Source of the DNA: Planctomycetota bacterium
GTDB lineage: Bacteria; Planctomycetota; Phycisphaerae; UBA1845; UTPLA1
Assembly: GCA_027295245.1 (NCBI GenBank)
Contig: JAPULF010000071.1
Coordinates: 1-5,007 of the forward strand
DNA: 5,007 nucleotides
Direction: 5' to 3'
A program made the position numbers and the translations under genes. Positions within the stretch are counted from its first letter, which is position 1, and each line of letters opens with the position of its first letter. Under the pieces are notes generated by a model, which saw only the letters and a program-made list of their open reading frames with translations, had not been told where the DNA came from and did not search any database. Below are positions 1 to 5,007 of the stretch, one piece after another.

Positions 1-40
1 AAAAGATTGGGGCGGTTTTTCTCCGGCGATTCGAATCGCT

Positions 41-46
41 TAGAAT
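41..46 (+). promoter_or_regulatory. Candidate -10 element, leaderless start of the MEMO-family gene
   Basis: TAGAAT differs from the sigma70 -10 consensus TATAAT at one base. It ends six bases before the ATG at 53, so transcription would begin at or next to the start codon and give a leaderless mRNA. This fits the absence of any Shine-Dalgarno sequence before the gene. No good -35 box lies 16-18 bases upstream; the T-rich stretch at 16-20 is only a weak match. The function is inferred from position alone. Confidence 0.4.
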
Positions 47-52
47 GATCGC

Positions 53-1279
53 ATGACCGAATCCGGCGACTTCCCGAAACTGCGCCCGATCGAGTTCAGG
101 GCGTCGACTCGAATTCCCGGAGGCTGCGATCTTCTGGATCCATCCGGATTATCGAAGCACATTCTTTCGGTCTCGGGGCCGCTGGCCGTGGTGTTGTCGG
201 GCCTGGACGGTCATCGGTCGCGGGCGGATATTCAGGCGGAGTTCATGCGGCGGTTCGGTCGCATGCTCTACTCGGACGATCTCGAGCGACTGATTGGTCA
301 ATTTGACGAAGTCGGGTTTCTCGAAGGCCCGTCGTTTGACAGGCACGTTGCGGAGTTGACGCGACAATACCGCGAAGGGCCCGTTCGAAAGCTGAACGAC
401 GAATCCTCGCTCGGTGCTCCCATCGGGGAGTTGGGCCCGTTCCTGAACGCTCTGCTCGACGCCCCTCGACAACGGGAATCGACGCCGGATGCTCGAATCC
501 TGGGCATCGTCGCGCCGCATCTCGATTATCCGCGGGGGGGACCGTGCTACTCGTCGGCCTACGGCGACCTGGCCCGTCGTTCGGATGCCACGCGCTTTGT
601 GATTCTCGGTACGAATCACTTCGGCCTGGCGTCGTCGATCGTGGGCACGCGCAAGGACTTTGCGACGCCGTTCGGAACGGTGCCCTGCGACCGGGACCTG
701 CTCGCCCGGCTGGAGGACCGATGCGGGGCCGATCTGCGCGAAGGGGAGTTTGATCATGCCCGGGAGCATTCGGTGGAGTTGCAGGTCGTGCTGCTGAAGC
801 ACGTTCTGGGGGATCGGTCGTTCGAAATCGTGCCGTTTCTCTGCCCCGATCCGTGCGCGGACGCCCGGAAGGGAAACGGGAACGGACGCGAGAACCATCT
901 GCGCCGCTTCGCCGAAGCGCTTCGCGAGGCGCTGGATGATGATCCGTCGATCTGTTTGATCGCGGGGGCGGACTTGAGCCACGTCGGGCGGTACTTTCAG
1001 GATGAGCGAGACTTGGACGCCGAGAGTCTCGCGAGGGTCGAATCATCCGACCGTGGAGCCCTCTCCCGGATTGAAGCGTCGGAACCGGATTCATTCCTGG
1101 CGTGCGTCTCGGGCACGGCCAACGCGACCCATATCTGCAGCGTGGGGTGTATCTTCACGCTCTCGACGGCGCTTCTCGGCCGGGCGCAGCCGAAACTGCT
1201 CCGCTATCATCAGGCCGTGACGGCCGAGGTGGAGAATTGTGTGACCTGCGCGGCGATGGAGTTTGCCGAGTGTTCCTGA
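53..1279 (+). CDS. MEMO-family protein (AmmeMemoRadiSam system protein B type) with an N-terminal extra domain
   Basis: A 408-residue protein in two parts. Residues about 10-110 form a small, probably winged-helix-like domain with a DPSGLS segment (29-34), as often precedes MEMO domains in bacteria. Residues about 145-406 are the MEMO domain, related to class III extradiol dioxygenases. Family motifs seen are APHLDYPRGG (154-163), GTNHFG (186-191), EHSVELQ (238-244) and DLSHVG (307-312). H156, H189 and H310 should match the metal-binding histidines of MEMO proteins, and C362 in NATHICSVG may match their conserved cysteine. The start is well fixed: an in-frame TAG lies 12 bases upstream and ATG 53 is the first start after it. 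No signal peptide or membrane segment is seen, so it is probably cytosolic. The molecular function of bacterial MEMO proteins is not settled. Family members often sit beside AMMECR1 and radical SAM genes; neither is in this window. The gene ends 15 bases from the end of convergent fabI. Family call is firm, activity unknown. Confidence 0.88.
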   Translation: MTESGDFPKLRPIEFRASTRIPGGCDLLDPSGLSKHILSVSGPLAVVLSGLDGHRSRADIQAEFMRRFGRMLYSDDLERLIGQFDEVGFLEGPSFDRHVAELTRQYREGPVRKLNDESSLGAPIGELGPFLNALLDAPRQRESTPDARILGIVAPHLDYPRGGPCYSSAYGDLARRSDATRFVILGTNHFGLASSIVGTRKDFATPFGTVPCDRDLLARLEDRCGADLREGEFDHAREHSVELQVVLLKHVLGDRSFEIVPFLCPDPCADARKGNGNGRENHLRRFAEALREALDDDPSICLIAGADLSHVGRYFQDERDLDAESLARVESSDRGALSRIEASEPDSFLACVSGTANATHICSVGCIFTLSTALLGRAQPKLLRYHQAVTAEVENCVTCAAMEFAECS

Positions 1280-1294
1280 CCCGGTCGTACGGCG

Positions 1295-2068
1295 TTACCA
1301 TCCGACCATGTTGTACCCGGCGTCGACGTAGTGGATTTCGCCGGTCACGCCGCTGGACAACTCGCTGCAAAGATAGAGCCCGGCCTTGCCGACCTCATCG
1401 GCGTCGATGTTTCGGCGGAGCGGGGATTTCGTGGGGTAGTGCTCGATGATCTTATCGAAGCCGCTGATTCCGGCCGAGCTGAGCGTTCGACACGGTCCGG
1501 CGCTGATTGCATTGACGCGGACGCGAAGGAGGTCGCCGAGGTCGGCGGAGAGATAGCGAACGGTGCTTTCGAGTGCGGCCTTGCAAACGCCCATGATGTT
1601 GTAGCCCGGGACGAACCTGGCGGCCCCGAGATAGCTCAGGGTCAGGACGGCCGAGCCTTCTCGAAAGAGATTGAAGCCCTTCTGGCAGGCGGAGATCAAC
1701 GAGTAGCAGCTTATGTCCATCGCCTCCTTGAAGTGGTCTCGCTTGGTCTCCCAAAAGCGATTGGTCAGGCACTCTCGCTGGGCGAATGCGACGGCGTGAA
1801 CGAGGAAGTCGATCTGTCCGAAGGTGTCGCCGACCCGATTCATGAAGGTCTCGACTTCGTCGTCACTGCTGACGTTGCAGGGGGCGATGAGCTTGGCGCC
1901 GATGGGCTCGGCGAGTTTGCGGACGCGACGTTCCATCTTTTCACCGGGGAAGTGATTGAAGGCCAGTTCGGCGCCTTCCTGGTGGAGGCGGTGGGCGATG
2001 AACCAGGCAAGACTGTGGTCGTTCGCCACTCCCAGGATGACGCCTTTTTTGTCTTTCATAAGTCCCAT
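1295..2068 (-). CDS. fabI: Enoyl-[acyl-carrier-protein] reductase (NADH), FabI
   Basis: FabI reduces trans-2-enoyl-ACP to acyl-ACP with NAD(P)H, the last step of each fatty acid elongation cycle, in the cytosol. The protein has 257 residues, the usual FabI length. It begins with the nucleotide-binding segment GVANDHSLAW (13-22), which replaces the GxxxGxG of ordinary short-chain dehydrogenases. The catalytic Tyr-x6-Lys pair is Y156 and K163, with the second conserved tyrosine at Y146, the same numbering as E. coli FabI. The substrate-loop region is SAGPCRTL (189-196), and the C-terminus has the family segment VTGEIHYVDAGYN (241-253). I chose ATG 2068 because GAGGAG (plus-strand 2078-2083) lies nine bases upstream and the promoter places the transcript start near 2132. 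The frame stays open to an ATG at 2137, but that codon lies at or upstream of the predicted transcript start. ATG 2059 is a second, less likely choice. Cysteines at 121, 162 and 193 are unusual. The gene is single, divergent from the glycosyltransferase and convergent with the MEMO gene. Confidence 0.96.
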   Translation of the reverse strand: MGLMKDKKGVILGVANDHSLAWFIAHRLHQEGAELAFNHFPGEKMERRVRKLAEPIGAKLIAPCNVSSDDEVETFMNRVGDTFGQIDFLVHAVAFAQRECLTNRFWETKRDHFKEAMDISCYSLISACQKGFNLFREGSAVLTLSYLGAARFVPGYNIMGVCKAALESTVRYLSADLGDLLRVRVNAISAGPCRTLSSAGISGFDKIIEHYPTKSPLRRNIDADEVGKAGLYLCSELSSGVTGEIHYVDAGYNMVGW

Positions 2069-2077
2069 GCAACGCAA

Positions 2078-2083
2078 CTCCTC
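2078..2083 (-). promoter_or_regulatory. Shine-Dalgarno sequence deciding the fabI start
   Basis: On the minus strand this reads GAGGAG, nine bases before ATG 2068. It is the only strong ribosome binding site in the window and supports the 257-residue form of FabI over the longer open frame beginning at 2137. Confidence 0.75.
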
Positions 2084-2134
2084 GTTTGAAGCAACTTCAG
2101 AAGACTTAAGACGCCGATCTTCCGCCGGACGGGC

Positions 2135-2147
2135 CACTAATGTAGTG
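2135..2147. promoter_or_regulatory. 13-bp palindrome over the fabI -10 box (candidate operator)
   Basis: CACTA-ATG-TAGTG is a perfect inverted repeat with 5-base arms and a 3-base centre. It covers the predicted fabI -10 hexamer, so a bound protein would block the promoter. The arms are short, so chance occurrence is possible. It does not match a regulator site I can name. Confidence 0.35.
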
Positions 2148-2167
2148 ACAGTGCAATTAATTGTCCA
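2139..2167 (-). promoter_or_regulatory. Sigma70-type promoter of fabI
   Basis: On the minus strand, TGGACA (plus-strand 2162-2167; one mismatch to TTGACA) is followed by a 17-base spacer and then TACATT (plus-strand 2139-2144; four of six match TATAAT). The predicted transcript start is near 2132, giving a leader of about 64 bases before ATG 2068. The spacer is AT-rich in an otherwise GC-rich region. Two palindromes fall in or on this promoter (see the separate entries), which suggests a repressor site, but no known regulator motif is recognised. Confidence 0.6.
2154..2163. promoter_or_regulatory. 10-bp perfect palindrome in the fabI promoter spacer
   Basis: CAATTAATTG is a perfect palindrome lying almost entirely in the 17-base spacer, its last two bases touching the -35 box. 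Its AT-rich sequence stands out in this GC-rich region. It could be a half of a larger operator with the palindrome at 2135-2147, or simply an AT-rich spacer. Confidence 0.3.
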
Positions 2168-2207
2168 GCCGGGCGGTGGTCGGCCTTCGTGGCGTCACGC
2201 CGGCACG

Positions 2208-2236
2208 TTGTCGCCGCGCAAAGTCCGTATTAGACT
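2208..2236 (+). promoter_or_regulatory. Candidate promoter of the heptosyltransferase gene
   Basis: TTGTCG (2208-2213; four of six match TTGACA), a 17-base spacer and TAGACT (2231-2236; four of six match TATAAT). The -10 box ends six bases before GTG 2243, the same spacing as TAGAAT to ATG in the MEMO-family gene, so a leaderless transcript beginning at that GTG is plausible. It points away from the fabI promoter. The match is moderate and unproven. Confidence 0.4.
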
Positions 2237-2242
2237 GTGCTT

Positions 2243-3319
2243 GTGAGAGCCGACGACAAAAACGAACCCTCGCGCATACTCGTGTTCGTGCCCAATTGGG
2301 TCGGCGACGTGGCGATGGCCACGCCGGCGTTGCGGGCCGTTCGGCGTCGCTTCGACGATGCCCGAATCGTTCATCTCATCCGACCCTATGCGGCGGCGGT
2401 GCTGGACGGCACCGGGTTCGCCGACGAAACGCTCTTTTGGCCGTCCCGGCGAGGTGGATCGGGCGGGGGATACGGCAGCCTGATTCGCAGGCTTCGGCGG
2501 GAGAAGTTCGATCTAGCGTTGCTATTCTTGAACTCGTTTCGATCCGGGTGGGTTGCACGGCTTTCCGGCGCCAAGCGTCGTGTCGGATATGCGCGAGACG
2601 GGCGGTCGTGGCTGCTGACGGACCGTCTTATCCCGAAACGGGCCGGAGGCCGATACGTGCCGGTGCCGGCGCTGGACTACTATGCGGAACTGGCGCGATA
2701 TGTTTCGTGCGACGACCTCGAAGATCGGCTGGAGTTGACCACCGATGAGGCCGACGAAGCGGCCATCGATCGGCGTGTTGGACCGGCGGGTGAATCGCGG
2801 CCGCTTGTGGTTCTTAATCCGGGGGCGAATTTCGGGGCGGCCAAGTGCTGGCCGCCGGAATTCTACGCGGCCCTTTCGGATCAGTTAGTCAATCGATTCG
2901 GCGCTCGAGTCGTCGCTTCGACGGTGCCCGCGGAACGGGAGATTGCGGATCGACTGGCGACCGCGGCCCGGGAGCCGATCGAGATTTTCATTGATCCGCC
3001 GCTGGGTTTGGGCCCGCTGAAGGCCCTGATTCGTCGGGCGGATGTGTTGATCACGAACGACACGGGCCCGCGGCACTTCGCGGCGGCATTTGACACACCC
3101 GTCGTGACGGTTTTCGGATCGAGCGATCCCGCGTGGACCGACACTCGATTCGCCAAGGAGCGAATCGTTCGCCTGGATTTGGAATGCCAGCCGTGCATGA
3201 AACGGGTGTGCCCGCTGAAGCACCATCATTGCATGCGGCAGCTTGAACCGGACATGGTATTCGGGGCGGTGGAGGAGATACTTGCTGCCCGTTCGGCGTC
3301 CGCGAAGCTACCCGGCTAG
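2243..3319 (+). CDS. waaF: Glycosyltransferase family 9, WaaF-like ADP-heptose:LPS heptosyltransferase
   Basis: Proteins of this family move heptose from ADP-heptose to the inner core of lipopolysaccharide at the inner face of the cytoplasmic membrane; WaaF adds the second heptose. Counted from GTG 2243 the protein has 358 residues, close to the family's usual length. The N-terminal Rossmann half starts with VPNWVGDVAMATPA (16-29), whose D22 matches the proposed catalytic base. The C-terminal half carries PGANFG (193-198), K201 in AAKCWP, and the donor-site signature NDTGPRHFAAA (272-282). Near the end a cysteine-rich stretch with C315, C318, C323 and C330 (C-x2-C-x4-C-x6-C, with PLKHHHCM) is typical of WaaF rather than WaaC. 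Start: an in-frame TAG at 2231 limits choices to GTG 2237 or GTG 2243; neither has a Shine-Dalgarno sequence. I prefer 2243 because of the -10 box at 2231-2236; starting at 2237 adds two residues. The two downstream kinase genes fit a core-LPS role. The GT9 family is certain; acceptor and exact step are inferred. Confidence 0.87.
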   Translation: MRADDKNEPSRILVFVPNWVGDVAMATPALRAVRRRFDDARIVHLIRPYAAAVLDGTGFADETLFWPSRRGGSGGGYGSLIRRLRREKFDLALLFLNSFRSGWVARLSGAKRRVGYARDGRSWLLTDRLIPKRAGGRYVPVPALDYYAELARYVSCDDLEDRLELTTDEADEAAIDRRVGPAGESRPLVVLNPGANFGAAKCWPPEFYAALSDQLVNRFGARVVASTVPAEREIADRLATAAREPIEIFIDPPLGLGPLKALIRRADVLITNDTGPRHFAAAFDTPVVTVFGSSDPAWTDTRFAKERIVRLDLECQPCMKRVCPLKHHHCMRQLEPDMVFGAVEEILAARSASAKLPG

Positions 3320-3322
3320 CAG

Positions 3323-3346
3323 GCCGTGGAAAAAGGGAACCGGCAC
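3323..3346. repeat. Possible dispersed extragenic repeat (GTGGAAAAAGGGAACCGGCAC type)
   Basis: Starting four bases after the glycosyltransferase stop, this stretch has a G-rich, A5-containing core (AAAAAGGGAACCGGCAC). It resembles short intergenic sequences of the form GAAAAAGGGGACAGGCAC that I recall being dispersed in many copies in some bacterial genomes. Only one copy is in this window, so repetition cannot be shown here. Confidence 0.25.
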
Positions 3347-3382
3347 GTCGCGGATCGCGGTTCTTGATATTGTGAGGGCCGT

Positions 3383-3397
3383 CCGGCTCGGAGCCGG
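3383..3397. repeat. Perfect 15-bp GC-rich palindrome, candidate hairpin
   Basis: CCGGCTC-G-GAGCCGG has seven-base perfectly complementary arms around one base. In RNA it could fold as a 6-bp stem with a 3-base loop. No U-tract follows (TCGCCTCTTG), so it is unlikely to be a complete intrinsic terminator. It may stabilise an mRNA end, act as a protein site or be a short repeat. Confidence 0.4.
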
Positions 3398-3451
3398 TCG
3401 CCTCTTGTGACAGACACTTGGACGCGGCGGGGCCGTTTGGGTTAATCGAAG

Positions 3452-4330
3452 ATGTTGTTTTCGGACCGGCTGACGATCGACCAACCGTTTCGTGCGCAAT
3501 TGCGGCGCGCCAAGCTCGACAAGGTGTCCGCGGTGCTGGCCTGCACCGGCGACCGATTGGCGGCCTGGAGCCGCTCGAGCGACACGATTTGGTGCCGCAT
3601 GCCCAAGGGCAGCTCGTCGGTCTATATCAAGCGTTATCACTTTCCTCGGTGGCGGCAGCGGTTTCGCGGGTTCTTTCGAGGCACGTTTTTCAAGGCCAGC
3701 CGGGCGAGAAACGAATATCGCACGCTGCTGCTCATGCGGCAGCTCGGAATTCACGCGGTTCGACCGATTGCATTCGGCGAACGACGCGTGGCCCACTTCT
3801 TGCGAAGCTGCTTCTTGATCACCGAGGCGGTTCCCGACGCGATGTCTCTTTCGTCGTTCATTCGTGTGTTCAGCCATCGGTGTCACGGTCCCAAGGCCAT
3901 CCGTGTTCGGCGCGAGATTCTTACGTCGCTGGCGCGGCAGATTCGTCGCATGCACGAGTCGGGTTTCGTTCATCGAGACCTGTTTTGGCGGAACGTCCTG
4001 ATCCGCTCGCTTCCCGACGGGCTATTCGAGTTTCATTTTCTCGACGCATCGGTGGGGAAGCGGATCCGGATGCAGCAGTGGCGGCAGGACAGCATTGTCA
4101 GGGATATCGCCGCGATGGGCGTGTTGGCGCCGGAGTTTTGCACGAAGGCGGAGCAACTGCGCTTTCTGCAGGCCTATTTGGAAACCGACCGGCTGCGGGC
4201 CGAGGATCGTCGCTGGCTGCGCGAGGTGCAACGTCATTCGACTTCGCTGCGGGAGTCGGAGCTTCGCCGGCTGGCTCGGGGGTCGGTTTTCAATCCACCG
4301 ATCTGGGAGTCGGCGGGCGCGCAGTCATGA
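3452..4330 (+). CDS. Lipopolysaccharide kinase-like protein (Kdo/WaaP family), first of a tandem pair
   Basis: A 292-residue protein with the protein-kinase-like fold used by KdkA and WaaP, which phosphorylate Kdo or heptose of the LPS inner core with ATP on the cytoplasmic side. Visible elements in order: the ATP-binding lysine K60 in VYIKRY (57-62); the helix-C glutamate E88 in RARNEYRTL (84-92); the catalytic loop HRDLFWRN (174-181) with D176 and N181; the metal-binding aspartate D198 in FHFLDAS (194-200); and the later RDIAAMG (217-223) followed by a helical C-terminus. All catalytic positions are present, so an active kinase is expected. A strongly basic stretch (about 61-86) could contact membrane or anionic substrate. 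ATG 3452 is the first start after an in-frame TAA at 3443; there is no clear Shine-Dalgarno sequence. It follows a heptosyltransferase by 132 bases and overlaps the next kinase gene by four bases. An alternative is a kinase for another lipid or small molecule. Fold is confident; the sugar phosphorylated is not known. Confidence 0.82.
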   Translation: MLFSDRLTIDQPFRAQLRRAKLDKVSAVLACTGDRLAAWSRSSDTIWCRMPKGSSSVYIKRYHFPRWRQRFRGFFRGTFFKASRARNEYRTLLLMRQLGIHAVRPIAFGERRVAHFLRSCFLITEAVPDAMSLSSFIRVFSHRCHGPKAIRVRREILTSLARQIRRMHESGFVHRDLFWRNVLIRSLPDGLFEFHFLDASVGKRIRMQQWRQDSIVRDIAAMGVLAPEFCTKAEQLRFLQAYLETDRLRAEDRRWLREVQRHSTSLRESELRRLARGSVFNPPIWESAGAQS

Positions 4331-5007
4331 ATGGCGCGGGCGTGGTCCGTATGCCGATGGGAACGCGATTGACCCTTGTGGAGTCCGACATGCGACCCGT
4401 GCTCGCCGCCGCCGGATTTCGGGGCTACGAGGATTTCGTTCGACGCGAACATCACGACGTGGTCGGTGGCAGCGGGACCACCCGGACACGACGGATCCGC
4501 CTCGGGCCGGGAAGGGACTGCGAAGATTACTATCTCAAGGCGTACGAGTATCGCGGCAGTCGTTGGCGGCATCGATGGCGCGCGGACAAGGGCGCGGTGG
4601 AGGCCCGGAACTACCGGCTCTTGCGAGAGCGCTGCGGGATTCTCGTACCCGACGTGGTTGCGTTCGGCAGCCGGCGTCGCGGGTGGCGTCTTCTTGATGC
4701 GTTCATCCTGACGCGCGGCGTGCCGGCGGAGACGACCCTCGATGTATTGTTCAAGACGCGATGGCCGAGCGCCGCGTGTTCGAGTCGCGATCCGCAGCGC
4801 ACGTGGTTGCTGAGGGAGGTTTCCGGGATCGTGGCGCGGATGCACGGCGCGGGCTTCTTTCACGTAGACCTTCAATGGAGAAACCTGCTTGTATCCGACG
4901 ATGCGTCCACGTCGCGGTCCGTCTTCGTTCTGGATTCGCCGCGGGGAGGTCTGCGGCGGTGGACCGCGCACCGCGCCCACGGCCGGATTCGCGATCTCTC
5001 CAGCCTT
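4327..5007 (+). CDS. Second lipopolysaccharide kinase-like protein (Kdo/WaaP family), 3' end outside the window
   Basis: The frame is open from ATG 4327 to the window edge, 227 residues without a stop, so the C-terminus is missing. It shows the same kinase-like order as the gene before it: K71 in YYLKAYEY (68-75), E92 in VEARNYRLL (91-99), catalytic loop HVDLQWRN (179-186) with D181 and N186, metal-binding D203 in VFVLDSPRGG (199-208), and the start of the IRDLSSL segment (221-227) at the edge. The catalytic loop has HVD where its neighbour has HRD; HxD without arginine is common in this family and does not imply loss of activity. ATG 4327 overlaps the upstream TGA as ATGA, which indicates translational coupling; no close Shine-Dalgarno sequence is seen. 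Other in-frame ATGs at 4351, 4357 and 4390 are possible starts. The shared pattern MHxxGFxHxDLxWRNxL links the two kinases as likely duplicates with different substrates. Substrate is inferred as an LPS core sugar from context. Confidence 0.78.
   Translation, partial: MNGAGVVRMPMGTRLTLVESDMRPVLAAAGFRGYEDFVRREHHDVVGGSGTTRTRRIRLGPGRDCEDYYLKAYEYRGSRWRHRWRADKGAVEARNYRLLRERCGILVPDVVAFGSRRRGWRLLDAFILTRGVPAETTLDVLFKTRWPSAACSSRDPQRTWLLREVSGIVARMHGAGFFHVDLQWRNLLVSDDASTSRSVFVLDSPRGGLRRWTAHRAHGRIRDLSSL

Larger units (their letters stand above)
3320..3451. other. 132-base intergenic spacer before the kinase pair
   Basis: No gene is seen here. The spacer holds a possible dispersed-repeat sequence (3323-3346), a loose inverted repeat GAACCG/CGGTTC (3337-3342 with 3358-3363, 15-base loop) and a perfect GC-rich palindrome (3383-3397). 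No T-tract follows either inverted repeat, so neither is a standard intrinsic terminator. I see no convincing promoter for the gene at 3452: TTGATA (3364-3369) is a good -35 match but has no -10 box at the right distance. Whether the kinases are read through from the heptosyltransferase is open. Confidence 0.5.

Noticed and set aside
149..1094. Two long minus-strand open frames (149-982 and 243-1094) opposite the MEMO gene
   Set aside because: Both are arginine- and proline-rich low-information translations typical of the opposite strand of GC-rich coding DNA, and they overlap each other and a clear gene.
1280..1294. Bidirectional terminator between the convergent MEMO and fabI genes
   Set aside because: The gap is only 15 bases and I see no stem-loop with a T-tract in it or close to either stop codon.
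1781..1798. Alanine in HAVAFA of FabI as a triclosan-resistance change (E. coli Gly93 position)
   Set aside because: Alanine at this position is, as I recall, normal in many FabI proteins, including that of Staphylococcus aureus, so it does not indicate resistance.
1331..2089. 252-residue open frame on the plus strand, antisense to fabI
   Set aside because: It is a mirror of a confident fabI gene in GC-rich DNA, has no recognisable motif and no ribosome binding site.
2069..2137. N-terminal extension of FabI starting at ATG 2137 (23 more residues)
   Set aside because: The extension is not FabI-like, ATG 2137 lies at or upstream of the transcript start predicted from the promoter at 2139-2167, and ATG 2068 has GAGGAG at nine bases and gives the usual family length.
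3337..3363. GAACCG/CGGTTC inverted repeat as terminator of the heptosyltransferase gene
   Set aside because: The loop is 15 bases, the stem is only six and no T-tract follows.
3308..3973. 221-residue minus-strand open frame across the intergenic spacer and first kinase gene
   Set aside because: It lies mostly opposite the kinase gene, with no family motif. Its last residues only translate the possible repeat at 3323-3346.
4376..4711. Plus-strand frames at 4376-4711 and 4095-4697 as separate small genes
   Set aside because: Both overlap the kinase genes in another frame and lack any motif or ribosome binding site.
4234..4980. 248-residue minus-strand open frame opposite the second kinase gene
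   Set aside because: The plus-strand frame here carries ordered kinase motifs and an ATGA junction; the minus-strand product is Arg/Pro-rich with no motif.

Overview
The window is GC-rich, densely coding DNA from a Gram-negative-type (diderm) bacterium. It holds five protein genes, the last cut by the right edge. Evidence for an outer membrane is a heptosyltransferase-type GT9 glycosyltransferase followed by two lipopolysaccharide-kinase-like proteins. The FabI sequence style, the scarcity of Shine-Dalgarno sequences and the mix of genes recall Planctomycetota or a similar lineage, but that placement is an impression from memory and is weak. No rRNA, tRNA, CRISPR array, insertion sequence or phage gene is visible.

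Layout: (1) 53-1279, plus strand, a MEMO-family protein (AmmeMemoRadiSam system protein B type) with an extra N-terminal domain. (2) 1295-2068, minus strand, FabI enoyl-ACP reductase, convergent with gene 1 across a 15-base gap. (3) 2069-2242, a divergent intergenic region with a good sigma70-type promoter for fabI, two small palindromes inside it, and a plausible promoter for the next gene. (4) 2243-3319, plus strand, a WaaF-like ADP-heptose:LPS heptosyltransferase. (5) 3320-3451, a 132-base spacer with a perfect GC-rich palindrome and a possible dispersed-repeat sequence. (6) 3452-4330 and 4327 to beyond 5007, plus strand, two tandem Kdo/WaaP-type kinases whose coding regions overlap by four bases (ATGA).

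Genes 3 to 5 read as an LPS inner-core or lipid A module: one enzyme adds a heptose and two kinases would phosphorylate core sugars. FabI supplies acyl chains for membrane lipids, including lipid A, and is transcribed away from this module. The MEMO protein has no partner here and its role is unknown. The most interesting points are the tandem, clearly related kinase pair, the shared TTAGA(A/C)T-N6-start arrangement that suggests leaderless transcripts for genes 1 and 3, and the palindromes in the fabI promoter. I did not find convincing evidence of a wholly new system.
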